This document shows, one piece after another, positions 35,975-48,794 of a stretch of 64,000 nucleotides of DNA; position 1 is the stretch's first letter, and each line of letters starts with the position of its first letter. The stretch is from contig NC_045151.1 of the NCBI RefSeq assembly GCF_008831285.2, positions 3,033,544 to 3,097,543 on the forward strand, written 5' to 3'. The notes beneath the pieces were generated by a model. That model saw only the letters and a list, made by a program, of their open reading frames with translations, ran no database searches and was not told where the DNA came from. Source of the stretch: Nymphaea colorata (taxonomy: Eukaryota; Streptophyta; Magnoliopsida; Nymphaeales; Nymphaeaceae). The position numbers and the translations under genes were made by a program.

Positions 35975-36388
35975 AGTAGTCAAGATAGTAATTCTATCTA
36001 GCCCAATGCCCTTATTTGAAGATTAAACCAGCTTTAAGTAATGTTCAATTTCTTGGTTTTATGAAAACGTCACAGCATTTGAGTAACGCAACAAAGCACA
36101 ACGATTGGAACTTAAAAGACATTCTCAATATCTCTCTCAATTCCAAAATACAGGATTTGAATTGATGCCGTTTCATTGATTTCTCCTAAACGAAAGATTA
36201 CCTTATTGCTGGAAGAAGGGTTTGATTCATTTTAAAGTAGTCAAGATAGTAATTCTATATAGCCCAATGCCCTTATTTGAAGATTAAACCAGCTTTACGT
36301 AATGTTCAATTTCTTGGTTTTATGAAAACGTCACAGCATTTGAGTAACGCAACAAAGCACAACGATTGGAACTTAAAGACATCCTTAT
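35975..36388. repeat. Direct duplication of about 150 bp in the 3' flank of the Argonaute gene
   Basis: 35975-36128 and 36234-36388 are almost identical (AGTCAAGATAGTAATTCTAT through AACGATTGGAACTTAAA). A single related copy lies 3' of the second Argonaute at about 51010-51150, so the extra copy arose on the copy-1 side or was lost from copy 2. Confidence 0.85.
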
Positions 36389-36722
36389 TGCTGGAAGAAG
36401 GCTTTGATTCATTTTAAAGTTCAAAAGAAAGTAAAGTTGAACTGAGCCCACCAAAGCTTGCATTCGATTAGCCTTAATCTCTCTAGTACCAACAGATAGA
36501 CACACTACAAACGTTAACTGCTTACAGCACCTTGCTTCATAGAAAATTATACACAGAATTCTCATCTTAATCTATAATCATAAGTAACACTGACCTGCAC
36601 AATTTTTCACAAATTTCACGCCATCTATATTGAATGCATAACATGAAGACTATTTCGTAGTGACAACCATAAAGAGTCATCATCAGCTGCAAAGGAACAA
36701 CTTCAAAAACCACTTCTTTTTA

Positions 36723-39355
36723 TCATCCAAAGAACATGTTATGTTTTATGTTGCGGTGTAGCTTGGGGAACATTTCATGGTCAAATCCAAAAGGTGAAGA
36801 TGATGATGATGAGGAGGAGGAAGAATGTGCTTCCAACCACCCATCATAGTATAAGCGCCCTCTGTATGCCACCAGGTCTGCATAATATACTGGTGGTACC
36901 AAAGATACTGGCTTGGTGCACCTGGCAAACGTGAAGCACAGATTGTACACCAGTGTCTGCAATTCATCAGATGAGAACACATTTTCATCCAACAAGACGT
37001 GGTAATGTGTAGGCTTGCTTGTCCCCAACAGTCCATAGTGACTGCAGAGAAAGAAATCAAACTCCTTCACATGAACAATCTTTGTATCAACTATGGTCCC
37101 TGGAGGCACATTGCCTTGCTTTGTCGCATCCCGACGATCTGCAGGAAAAAGTCGTGTGCGGTGCCGTTTCTGGGCAACAATTAGCGTTATAGATGGATTA
37201 TAGCTAATACTTGCAAAAGCCTCCTTGATCACATCCAACTCCTCATTGAGCACCATGTTGAATTGCCCTTCACTAACACCATCCCGGAAAAAGACAACCT
37301 TTTCTGCATATTTTCTGTTTCTCTCGTGATACATCTGTGCAAGCTCTATGCACATATCACCAAGATTCACAATCTTTTCCTTACGGTTGTCCTGAGACCT
37401 AATCGTGGCCTCGTAAATGTTAGCGGCAGGCCAATTCATGGTGGCCACAACAGCAGCAATGGAAGGGCTGACCTTGTCCCGTGGGCTCGGATGGTTCACA
37501 TCAGCACCCATGAACATGACATGCATGTCCTTGCTAAGACACTGTGCCTTTGGAGTACTGGTGAGGGCCACATTGCTACCACCAACTTTTGCATTGATCT
37601 TGAGAGCAAGGTTAGCAAGGTACTGTGAGTTTGGCCTCTCAATGTTGTTCCCAAGACAACACTGGGTCATGATACCGACCTCGGTTTCACTTATAAGCTT
37701 AAGAACCTTGTAGCCCGCATGCTTATAGGCTATGACACAAATTAGTACCTGCAGATTGTTATTGCACTTGGCTGCAATATCCTTAAGAAGCCTTCGAAGT
37801 TGATCCTGGTCAGATAAGCAATTTATGTCTACGCAACGGAGGTCCAGTGGATTTTGTGCTATGCTAATACCAATGTCATAGCATCTCGAAGTCAATGCTT
37901 GAGCAAACTGAGAAATCTGATTGGTGCTTTTGGATCTGTTGGGTGGCACAAAACTGATGATAGCCCAGCAACTGATTGCCTTGGGATCATATAGCTGATA
38001 GTGCAACAGGTTCCACTGGCAGTTTTGATCTAACTTCACTCTTTTATCTTGACCTGCCTTCAGATCTGGAGGATCGAGAACCCTTCCTTGCACTTCTGTT
38101 AGATTTGCAGTGCCTGATAGGCCAAATTGTTTAGCCACTTCTCCTCTGTACAACCAAAAAGCAGTTATTCAGCTAGCCGAACTTGGCCATTTTCTGTTCA
38201 CATTTAAAAAAGACAGATAAATCACTTAAAATTTCACTGTTGTTATCTATCTGCCTATCTATTTATCTATATTATTCAAATGCCACCTTTACGAGGAACC
38301 ATGACATGATTAGCTCCATGATAAGAGGATCATAGTTTGCAAATGAGAGAGCAAAACAAATTTACCCTAATGATGTGTTGGAAATATGTATTATAAGGAT
38401 TTGTGGAAGTTGAACTACTGTCTCAAAAACTCTTCTATTTGGGTTATGGGTGTGCCACTAACAGTCAAATAGCCTTAGGACCAGTTAGCACACCCATATT
38501 TTCTTTTTCCAAATTTGGACTTGCCAAGTTTAACTAATTTAATTTTGTCCAGAAAATGAAAGCAATATTTCTTTTTAAGGACATTTTGGCATGTGTTGTT
38601 AGGTTGTAGATATAACTTTCTATCTTAGCTATTGGAACTTTAATAGTACAACCATTTTTGGTTATTGAACTTGTTGGTTGTTTCACTTTTATTGTCTGCA
38701 AATGTGTTGTAGTCATGAAAAGCGAAAATTGGGGCTTTCAATTTAATGCACCAATCATGCTATTTTAGTTGTGATTACTTATAATTACTAAAGCATGTTA
38801 TCCATTATTTACATGATGCAGCTGGAACCATCATCAGTTTCCCTGGGACTCCATCTATAAAATAAATTTCTCTCTCATTTAATAAGCATTATCTGAACCC
38901 AACTATCTGTGAGACTGTGGCAATTTAACTACAGTTACAAGGATAAGATAAAACAAGAAGTCAGAATCAGATCAACTTTAGGTGCAATCAGGTATGCCCA
39001 GTCATGTGGGATTCTGTAGGATCCTAGATAACATGATACAGATGCAGAAATCAGACACAATGCAGATATGCTTTGAACAAAAAGCAGTTCTAAGAAATTA
39101 AGAAATGAATACAATATGGATAGATGCACACATACACATGCACAATTATCTAGATGGAAACACGTACGTTTATGTCTGTTCTTGTAAGATTCTCAACGTA
39201 TAAAAAAGACAATACAATAATTTCCAAGTCATCTCAAATGCAAACCTATATCACATGAGTGTGGGTGCAGGTGTGCCATTTTCCAATAAAACCTGGGTGC
39301 AGGTGCTTCAGATGTGTGTGTGTGTGTGTGTGTGTGTGCATCTCTCTCTCTCTCA

Positions 39356-39392
<37 letters not shown>

Positions 39393-42079
39393 TACAAATA
39401 TAGGAGACATAAATGCATGCGACTTAGAGTGTAAAGTATAATAACCATAACTATTAGCAGCCACAGCCACAGTGCACCCAGTGCACAACCAACTCAGGTG
39501 TGGTTGCTCTTTTGCGGCAGCTACATGACATGAGTCAAGGTTGATCATAGCCATCCATCTGATAGTCCAACCATTAGACCAGGCAGAGTTGAATCAAAGG
39601 TTATGGACAAGGATAAAAGCATCATGTCTAAATCCAAAATAACCATCTAAGCTGTCTGCTTGCTGTAATGCAAGCTCAATTTGGCTGTAAATGTTCGTCA
39701 ATGTATACGACCTACACCTGTTGATGTGAAAATAGAGAAACATAGGTAGCACGCTGATACTTGTTAAGTAAGTGCACTGAGAAGAACACATATAGTAGCA
39801 TGAAAGAGTGACAACGCATAGTTCATGTTAGTAGTTTGGATTCTTTGGAAGGCTTACCCCCACGGCCCGTCGTGTGAGGAGACAATTTGCATGATTCTAT
39901 CGAGTCTAACCCTCGGATTTATGTTTGTCAAACCTCTCAGCCACTTGAGAGCATCTTTTGATAAATTTTCTATTGAAAATCTTTGCCCCTCCGCCAAGAC
40001 ACATAACTCCATAGGCACATAGGTAGCAGACTTCTTGCTCAAATTTAAGCAGGGGAGGTACCAATATTTTAATTGCACCTTGTATTGGTCATAGAAATAC
40101 TTCTCGATTGTTGTTGCCTTCTTAGGATTTCTGGCAGTTGTGCTCCCGGCATTGTTCTTGTTCGAAGATCTACCTCTGACATCAAAGAGATCAAACGTTT
40201 CCTCCCTAGCTGACCGCTTCGATAAACCGAATATGGTGTATGTCACCTCGTTCGTATTTCTGTGAGTAACTCTTACCTTCAGACCCTTCAGGATTTTCTC
40301 CCATTTCCTCATTTCATAACCATTCATGCAAACAGGTGCACTATTGAGTTGCAGGCCCAAATTCTGATCAAGGAAATCAATCACTGGAATGCTCTTATAA
40401 AAAGTCATGACTGAGAAGTCCACATTGAGAGCTAAGCCCTGCGCCGTCGGCCGGAGGCTCTGAAAGAAACCGTTCAATGCTTTAACACCACTCCCTAGAT
40501 CAGTGACTTCAGCCGCGGAGTAAAAGTTTCGGCCACGAGCAATTCTGCAATTAGCAGGGTACTCCCTCATGACAACTTCAAGTGCTTGGATTGCATTCTC
40601 AATCGTGGCGGTTGTCGACCGCTCCAAATACTTATAGAGATGAACGAGATCGATCTTGGCTGCAAATTTTAAGGTGCATTTGTACTCACGGAGATCGGTG
40701 CCTTTTGATATCTTCACCGTGTACGAGCCTTCCTGCAATGGCCTTGGACTATACATACTCTTTTCTCCATCATAGCCAACTTGCAGGGCCGAAAAAAACC
40801 GTGGATTGTCTGCAAAAACCCTCTTCACAACCAAGCGGGTGTCGGATTTGCTTACCCGGGCATTAGTTCCAGTACCTAATGCTGCGGTCGATGATCCTTC
40901 TCCTGCATTCTCCTTCACAGATGCTACCGTGACATCATAGTGATAGATGCTACGGTTGGGATCGAATTCCACGCGGAAGTGGTTAGCAAGGAGCAGTATG
41001 GATCGGGAACAGCGAGTTCCACCGGAATCCGGCCTGTCCACCGGTTTCAAGACTGAAACTCCGGAAGTTTCTCCAGATAAACGCAGGAGGCTCAGCTGGG
41101 AAGTTGGTGGCTCTGCAAAAGAGAGGAAACCCCGTAAGAAATCCTCTTGGTGATTGCCTTGAGTGCGAGGCTTATCTGATTGGTTGGTAATTTGAAAAAA
41201 AAAATAGAAACTTGCTGCAGGGTAAGTCAGAAAATGGTCTCAAAGAACACCATGTACACCAAGGCTCCCCAAATGCATTTGGATTTGGATGTGAAACTCT
41301 AGATTGAAAGATCAATCATTAAAAGATCAAGCAAGGCAGTCAGGAGAGTGTAAGAAAATACCGAGCTTCTGAGTAACTGGGCATCCTCCTCCTCCTCCTC
41401 CTTTTATTGATGCTGCACCTCCAGCACTGGAGCCTCCAGCACCGGAGCCTCCAGCACCTCCTCCTTTTTCACCACCTCCTCTTCCCCAAGCATCTCCACC
41501 GCCGGAGCTTCCACCAACGAAATTCCCACCACCTCCTCTTCCCAAGGCCCCTCCTCTGCTGAACCCCCCTCTCATTCCACCTCCTCGTCCACCATCGAAG
41601 TTTCCACCTGCTTCTCTCCTTCCTTCAACGAATTCCCAGCCTCTTCTTCCCCACGAGCCTTCGCTGCTGGAGTTTCCACCTCCTCGTCCACCATCGAAGT
41701 TTCCACCTGCTTCTCTCCTTCCTTCAACGAATTCCCAGCCTCTTCTTCCCCACGAGCCTTCGCTGCTGGAGTTTCCACCTCCTCGTCCACCATCGAAGTT
41801 TCCACCTGCTTCTCTCCTTCCTTCAACGAATTCCCAGCCTCTTCTTCCCCACGAGCCTTCGCTGCTGGAGTTTCCTCCTCCTCTTCCACCATTGAATTCT
41901 CCATTACCTCCTCCTCTGCCGCGATAGAATTCTCCACCTCTTCCTCCTCCCCCTGTACCTCTCCCTTCTCCACCTGCTCCTCCTCTTCTACCTCCTCCTC
42001 CCCCTTCTCCACCTGCTCCTCCTCTTCTACCTCCTCTACCTCTTCCGCCTCCTCCTCTTCCTCTCCGCTGACTCTCCAT
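36723..42079 (-). CDS. AGO2-like: Argonaute, AGO2/3-clade type, intact copy
   Basis: Three exons (41362-42079, 39858-41112, 36723-38145) join in phase to 1131 aa. Exon 1 encodes about 240 residues of RG/GGR-rich low complexity, with a 33-residue unit repeated three times. Exon 2 carries ArgoN (from RPDSGGT...ANHFRVEFDP), the linker and PAZ (about 485-610). Exon 3 carries MID and PIWI, ending MFFG. Catalytic positions are D873 (GADVNHP), D946 (FFRDGVSE) and D1081 (VYYADLVAYRGR). An Asp at the third position instead of His is characteristic of the Arabidopsis AGO2/AGO3 clade, as is the three-exon structure. Family members load small RNAs and cleave target RNA, chiefly in antiviral and stress responses. 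A Ser run (about 1099-1108) from a GAT-type repeat precedes the C-terminus. The initiator is the ATG of MESQRRG. A second copy lies 15 kb upstream. Confidence 0.92.
38428..39617 (-). other. Copy-1-specific insertion of about 1.2 kb in Argonaute intron 2
   Basis: Intron 2 is 1712 bp here but only 525 bp in copy 2. Homology holds up to GTCTCAAAA (about 38427) and resumes at GCATCATGTCTAAATCC (about 39618). The extra DNA contains a hairpin at 38444-38493 (TATGGGTGTGC against GCACACCCATA) and, at 39246-39300, a sequence (CCTATATCACATGAGTGTGGGTGCAGGTG) resembling the ends of the Mutator-type MITE at 27.3 kb. It may be transposon-derived. Deletion from copy 2 is the alternative. Confidence 0.6.
39313..39389. 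repeat. (TG)n-(TC)n-(AC)n inverted microsatellite, potential hairpin
   Basis: About 13 TG units (39313-39338), a 14-bp TC spacer, then about 17 AC units (39355-39389). Because AC repeats are the reverse complement of TG repeats, the tract is a near-perfect inverted repeat of about 26 bp arms. A transcript of either strand would fold into a simple-sequence hairpin. It lies in intron 2 of the intact Argonaute gene. Confidence 0.9.
41581..41877 (-). repeat. 99-bp coding minisatellite, three units, in Argonaute exon 1
   Basis: The phrase CTCCTCGTCCACCATCGAAG starts at 41581, 41680 and 41779, exactly 99 bp apart, and the intervening sequence is nearly identical. It encodes three 33-residue units of the form GRRGWEFVEGRREAGGNFDG. 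Because 99 is divisible by three the frame is kept. The second Argonaute copy has a single diverged unit. Confidence 0.95.
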
Positions 42080-44459
42080 TTCCTCTCCTCTCACTGACCA
42101 GGGGAAGCGAAAACCGACTGATCCCGAACAAGATTCGGCCGCATATGTAGAAACAAAAGTAACGCGCTTGGCCTTTCTCCCTTTTAAAGTTTCCGTATTT
42201 TACGGCGGCGTTAAAAAGACGGGATAGGCCGCTCCTTGGGCAACTAAAAGTTTAAAAAAAAAAAACTATAAATAAATACTCAAATGAAAATATATTTTCT
42301 GCCCATCGCCATGTCTTTATCATTGATTCAATAACAGCAGACCCAAGAAACGATCCATACGATAAACAAGTCCGCCTTGAAAAGCCCGAGTGTTAAACAT
42401 GAAAGCCATGTCCTTCCTTTCAGTTAGAGACATCAAATTACTGGATTTAAAATGTGACATCTACGTCCTTAATCCTATCCGTTATTGTATTTATACATTC
42501 TTATTTGAATTCAAATTTAAATACAAATAAAAAAAAGTTATATCTGAATCCAAATCAGAAATTTGATTTCACAATCTAAATCATCTATATCCAAATTTTC
42601 AAACAAATTTACTCGATTTTTAAAATATATGAGCATTCGTTATAACATATTTGTTTAAAAATAAATTTTATTTGAATCAGCATTGAAATCCCATCAAACA
42701 TTTATGTATATCTGAGTTTGAATTCGATTGAATGTGATGTCATTTCTTAAATCTCAACCAAATATGATTTCTTAATCTAATATTAAAGTCCAACTTTAAT
42801 ATAGAAAGTGGGTATGATAGGTTCAATAAACAATTTGTAATTGTTTCATAAATATGACGTAAAGATTAAGCATATTCACAAAACACTTGTTTATTTTTAG
42901 GGTGTATTGATGGAATAGTGACAAAGTATTTTCATGGACTAGTAATAGACTTTCTTTCACTTAGTAATCAAAGTTTGTGATATAGCAATTACTTTTAACA
43001 GATTTAATCAAATTAAATGAAGAAGATTTATGTACATTGCATTAACGATGCAAAACGGAATGTTTATGAACCACTTTAATAATATTATTCCCAATGCGGA
43101 GGGCCAAAAAAGTGCCACAAATGATTACTTGGCCTTCCGCTTCGAAAGTGGCAAACAAGCCCTTCTGGAAAGAATAACTACTTTTAGAAATTTGAAATAA
43201 CTACAAGCAAGACGTTTTATTACACTGGCAAACGTTTTTTTATTACAGTTATTCTAAAAGAGTTTCTTGTTATAAATTTAAATGTGAGCCTCACTATGTT
43301 CTTCACCCATCATTCATTCACTGCATGCTATTTAAAGAATTAAGTTTGATATTAAAGTGACATTATTGGGTTGGCCCTCATGTCATTTCATATATGGTAT
43401 GGAGCTTTCCTACTTTATTTGTCTGTCCTCGACTTTATAACGGATGGAATATAAATGGAAAGCGTCACTGAAAAGTTACTTAAGAGGAGGTTGTGGTTTC
43501 AAAAGGCCGCTGAGTTCTCTTGTCGGTTTTGGTTTTTCTCTCATCCCCAAATAAAACTTGTTTTCTCCAGGGGAAAAAAAAAAAGCATCCAGCAAACTTT
43601 GAAATTTCCTCTTCATGTGGTGGATCACATTCGGTTTGACCAAAAACGTCGGAAATTCTTTAGCAGCCTTTCAAGTGGGGACAGTTAGTTACCTTTATCC
43701 AACAGTGCCACGAAAGAGAGGACCAAAAAGTGCCACAAAAGAGATGCCCGGCTGTTCTCATGAGTGTAACCAGCGCTTCCATGGGAAAAGAAGAAAAGGA
43801 CGAACTATTCTTTCCTTGGGTTGCGTTTTGAACAAGCAGAGTTGCAAGTCATACAGTATGTAATGATCCCAAATCCCATCAAACATAGAATAAAATTCTT
43901 GGAGGTTTTGGGTAGAGCTGTACACAAATCGAGTTGAGTTTGAGCTCGGCCAGCTCGACTTGACTTGACTCATATCTTGCTGGGCTCAAGCTCAAGTCAA
44001 GTTATAGAAGGTCAGTTCGAGCTCTACTTGGTAGACTAAGTCCTAGCTTGAGTTAGACTTGTTTAAGCTCATTCACCAACTCTTTCTTTGAGTTGATCTC
44101 TTTTCTTAGGTTTAAGATTGAAAATTCTATATATATATATATATATATATAAAAAGATAACCTAAATCAAATGAGCTTAGAGTTGAGTTCATGTAACTTA
44201 AGCTCGGCTTGAATTGGCATGCCTAGTTGTACAACCCTAGTTTTGAGAAAATCTGGTATTTTTATGCCAGCAATAAAGTCTTAGATGCAACTTTTCTTCC
44301 ATGTGCTTTATTCTTCCCATACATTCTATTCGTTAGTGCTATCTCATGCCAAGTTCATGACTTTGTCCTCTTTTCTCATGCCAAGAGCGTGACTTTGTCC
44401 TCTTTTGAGCTGCTGTAGAAGTCCATCTTCTCATCTTACCAAAATTAAGCGCGCACACA
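42080..44459. other. Argonaute copy 1 upstream region
   Basis: Directly upstream is a likely promoter and leader, including CTTTAAAAGG about 105 bp before the ATG and a 13-bp palindrome CCGTATTTTACGG. From about 43290 to 44420 the sequence is paralogous to the region upstream of copy 2 (55700-56560): shared AAAAGTGCCACAAAAGA and a stretch rich in GAGTTGAG and CTCAAGCTC words at 43915-44230 against 56115-56430. No coding exon is supported. Frames such as 43455-43688 are not recognisable. Confidence 0.5.
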
Positions 44460-44489
44460 CACACACATATATATATATAGAGAGAGGCT

Positions 44490-44658
44490 GCACAGAAATT
44501 TTTATGAGTAGGGGCTAGATTAAAATATTGACAAGAGCCAAAATATCATTTCTAAAATTTTTATATAAGATAAATAATTTTTGTTAAAATTTACATGTGA
44601 AATTAAAAAAAATTGAGGGAGGGCCAGGGTCCTACCGCCTTCCTTAGCTTCACCCCTG
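44490..44658. mobile_element. hAT-type MITE, degenerate left end
   Basis: The right end CCTTAGCTTCACCCCTG is followed by TATATATA. The core words (CCAAAATATCATTTCTAAAA, TTTACATGTGAAATTAAAAA) match the copies at 46.6 and 58.8 kb. The left boundary and target duplication are obscured by TA and GA simple repeats. Confidence 0.55.
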
Positions 44659-46539
44659 TATATATATATATGTGTGTGCGCACTTGCTTGTTGTTGCTCA
44701 CTCGACAAGAATGGGTAGCAAACAAGATGTTGTGACTGTGTTTCCCTCAAAAAAATCGAATTATTTTAATTTGAGTGTCTACGTTTCTCTCAAACAAGGA
44801 TTTTTTGTGAAGTTTATGTCCTTCTCCCTCTCAGCATCTATTTAAACTTATAATCTCATCCCTTTTGAGGCTCCCCAATCTTTTATTGGAGTTATTTTAA
44901 GAGCCCCTTGTTGGACATTTAATTGTCATTCACTGAATGCTATTTTAAAGACTGACTGAATTAAAATAATATTCTTGGGTTAAGCATTACGTTATTTTCA
45001 TATAGCATAAAGTTTTCTAATGTCCACATATTTTATTTTTCCATCTTTGAGTGGGTAAAAGTAAAAATTGACACTATTGAAAAGTTACTAAAGACCTTGT
45101 GGTCTCAAAAGACTGCTTGTTGGTGTCGCATAAAATTGAGATTCTTAAAATGTTGCTAGAAAGTCCAACGATTCCTGTGTTTGATTTCACTACTTTTATG
45201 GGCAAAAACATATGACCTGCTCGAGGAAGTCATGCAGTTAACAAAAAATATCAAAAAAGGTAGTGTATGATATGGAATATGAGGTCATTCATTGGAGTTA
45301 TTTTGAATTAGTCCGGTCTTTAAAGTCTCCTGCAGTTAGGTTGGGCATGGGGCCGGCCTGAAGTCTAGTTTGGCCTCATGGTATGCCCATACCCGCAGCC
45401 CGAGCCAAACCCAACAATTTATCTGGTCAAGTCAGGCCAGCCAGTCCGACCCGACAATTCAGGCCAGCTTGATGCCCAAATTTAAGGTCCGGGCCTGCGT
45501 GTTCATGTCATACCTGGCCCAATGCCCACCCGCTATATATTATAATCTCATTAATTGTCAATTAAAAAGAAAACATAATAAATCAGTGACTTCTACATTC
45601 TCTTTTTTTAGTGCCAGGGAAGGAATTTAAACTCAGAAAAAGATGGCCTTATTTAGTTTCCTTAGTGAAAAAAAAGTTACCCGGCTTAGTCCAAAGCAGT
45701 TGAGCAGCCTTTCAAGTGGGGGCAAATAGCTTGGTCCAAAAGTATCTAATTGCATGCATCATGGCCTCAAGTCTGACACTTGCAAATAACGACGACCACT
45801 TTCTGATCTTGCTTAGTGCCTAAGCAACTTGCTCCAATTAGTTTAAGCAAATTCAGCATCTAACTAAGCTTAGTCCAAAGCAGTTGAGCACAGAGTCAGA
45901 GAGGTCTTTAGCAGCCTTTCAAGTGGGGGCAAGTACCTTGGTCCAAAAGCAACCTAATTGCCCGCATCATGACCTCAAGTCTGACACTTGAAAATAACAA
46001 AAGAGCAGACCAACTGGCTCTTAGTTAAGCTATTCGATCTTGCTTAGTGCCCAAGCAACTTGTTCCAACTAGTTTAAGCAAATTGAGTACCCAAGGAATC
46101 AAAACTCTGGTCAGTAATCAACTGCTCTTGGTTGAGCGATCTTGGCAAGCCACATGTAGCCCATTTGATCCGAGACGGTTTCTTCCAAATATTGGAATAA
46201 AATGGAGCCCGATTCGGCCCTAAATAAAATCATATTGAAAATATTAAATTTAAATTATTTTCATATAAACAATTATTTAAAGCCACCAATCAAGGCCGAG
46301 ACATGTTGGCATCTATATTATCATTTAGAAAAACTGATATACTAGGATGCGTATTCTCAAGTAGTAAAAAAAAAAAAAGGAAAGAGGATAATATGACAAA
46401 AGTTTTCAGACTCAGAAAGTACTCCGAAAATGCAAAGCATTTTTTATTTTAAAGATATTTAAAATTTGTGCATAGTTAGATGTTCCCTCTCTCGTGTGTG
46501 TGTGTGTGAGTATATATATACACACACAAATAAGGAGCA

Positions 46540-46735
46540 CCATCAAAAAAATTTCATGAACAAGGCTGAATTATAGTTTCTAAAATTTTGATGAAGTTCA
46601 AAATATCATTTTTTAAAATTTTTATATAAGATAAATAAATTTTTAAAAATTTACATGTGAAATTAAAAAAATAAAAAACTGAAGGGGGGGGGGGAAGAGG
46701 GCGAGGAAAGAGGGCGAGGACCCCTTGGCTCCCCT
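46540..46735. mobile_element. hAT-type MITE, duplicated with the flanking unit
   Basis: It carries the same core words as the 44.5-kb copy and occupies the corresponding position in tandem unit 2, so it was probably copied by the segmental duplication and not independently inserted. A run of about 12 G interrupts its right half. Both ends are degenerate. Confidence 0.5.
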
Positions 46736-48751
46736 CCTCTCTCTATATATGTGTGTGTGCATTCTTGTTTGTTGTTGCAGAACAAGAATGGGTAGTAGAG
46801 AGTAGTGGAGCTACCACATTAACTCCTGAAATCTTGTATTGTGATTAAGCTGGACTTAAGTTCAGGTAGGCCTAACCGCATGTGGTGCCTACACCAGACC
46901 TAAGTTAATACCTAACAGTTAAGCAAGAGATTGGTTAGTACTCCTCAGTCAAAATTTTTTGGCTTTGCCATGGTAGTACACCCGATGTTGTGCCTGTGCT
47001 TCTCTAAAAAAAAAACGAATTATTTTTAACTTGGGTGTTTCTGTTTCCCTCAAACAAGGAATTTTTGTGAAGTTAAGTCACTCTCCCTCTGAAGCATCTA
47101 TTAAAACTTATAATCTCATCCCTTTTGAGGCTCCCCAATCTTTGATTGGAGTTGTTTTAAGAGCCCCTTGTTGGACAACTAATTGTCATTCATTTAATGC
47201 TATTTTAAAGACTGATTGAATTAAAATGACATAAAGTTTACTAATGTCCACATATTTTATTTTTCCGTCTTTGATTGGGTAAAAGTAAAAATTGACACTA
47301 TTGAAAAGTTACTAAAGAGCTCGTGGTCTCAAAAGACTGCTTGTTGGTGTTGCATAAAATTGAGAAAACTTAGAATGTTGCTAGAAAGTCCAACGATCCC
47401 TGTGTTTGCTTCCACTACTTTTATGGGCAAACATATAACCTGCTCGAGGAAGTCATGCAGTTATCAAAAAATACCAAAAAGCTAGTGTATGATATGAAAT
47501 ATGAGGTCATTTATTGGAGTTATTTTGAATCAGTTCCGTCTTTCAAGTTTCCTGCTGTTAGGCTGGGCATGAGGCCCGCCTGAAGTCGAGCTTGGGGCCA
47601 TGCCCATACATGCTCGCACCCGCAGCCAGAGTCAAACCTAACAATTTATCTGGTCGAGTCAGGCCAGCCCAGTCCGACCCGACAACTTATCAGGCCAACT
47701 TGATGCCCAAATTTAAAGCTCGGGCCTGAGTGTACATGTACTCAGCCCGATGCCCACCCACTCTATATTATAATCTCGGCCCGATGCCCACCCACTCTAT
47801 ATTATAATCTCGGCCCGATGCCCACCCGCTATATATTATAATCTCATTAATTGTCAACTAAAAAACGAAAATAATTCCGTGACTTCTGCATTCTGTTTTT
47901 TAGTGCTGGGGAAGGAATTTAAACTCAGAAAAGGATGGCCTCATCTACTTTCCTTAGTCCAAAGCAGTTGAGCAGCCTTTCAAGGGGGGGCAAATAGCTT
48001 GGTCCAAAAGTATCTAATTGCCTCAGTCTGACACTTGCAAATAACGAAGAGCAGACCAACTGGCTATTAGTTAAGCTTTTGATCTTGCTTAGTGCCTAAG
48101 CAACTTGTTCCAATTAGTTTAAGCAAATTCAACACCTAACTAAGCTTAGTCCAAAGCAGTTGAGCAGAGAGTAAAAGATGTCTTTAACAGCCTTCCAAAT
48201 GGGGACAAATACCTTGGTCCAAAAGCTATCTAATTGCCTGCATCATGACCTCAAGTCTGACACTTGAAAACAACAAAGAGCAGACCAACTGGCTCTTGGT
48301 TAAGCGTTTCGATCTTGCTTAGGGCCCAAGCAACTTGTTCCAACTAGTTTCAGCAAATTGAGGACCCAAGGAATCAAAACTGTGGTCAGTAATCAATTGC
48401 TCTTGGTTGATCGATCTTGGCAAGCCACATCTGGCCCATTTGCTTCCTGATTTGATGCGAGACGGTTTCTTCCAAATATTGGAATAAAATGGAGCCCGAT
48501 TCGGCCCTAAATAAAATCATATTCAAAATATTAAATTTAAATTATTTTAATATAAACAGTTATTTAAAGCCACCAATCAAGGCCGAGACATGTTGGCATC
48601 CATATTGTCATTTAAAAAAACTGATATACTTGGATGCGTATTCTCATGCAGTAAAAAAGAAGAGGGAAGAGGAGAATATGACAAAATTACTCCGAAAATG
48701 CAAAGCGATTTTTATTTTAAAGTTATTTAAAATTTGTGCATACTAAGATGT

Positions 48752-48765
<14 letters not shown>

Positions 48766-48794
<29 letters not shown>

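Larger units (their letters stand above)
44460..48765. repeat. Tandem duplication of the Argonaute upstream segment (about 2.05 and 2.25 kb units)
   Basis: Unit 1 (about 44460-46510) and unit 2 (about 46510-48765) follow the same order: simple repeat, MITE, AACAAGAATGGGTAG, ATCTCATCCCTTTTGAGGCTCC, AAAGTTACTAAAG, then CTTAGTCCAAAGCAGTTGAG and GGAATAAAATGGAGCCCGA, ending at a TG or TA microsatellite. A third, shorter copy lies upstream of Argonaute copy 2 (about 56650-57400), and a diverged fourth may lie at 43290-43520. No credible coding sequence is present. Confidence 0.8.

Noticed and set aside
37263..37713. Long plus-strand frames opposite the Argonaute PIWI exon
   Set aside because: They are antisense shadows of a conserved coding exon and occur identically opposite copy 2 (51753-52461).
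39246..39554. Coding frames through the TG and AC tracts
   Set aside because: These are translations of dinucleotide repeats (CVCVCV, HTHTHT) and carry no protein signal.
41572..42012. A 146-codon acidic (Glu-rich) frame overlapping Argonaute exon 1 on the same strand
   Set aside because: It is a shifted reading of the GGR-rich exon; a 99-bp repeat keeps every frame open. Copy 2 does not preserve it and no independent start context is evident.
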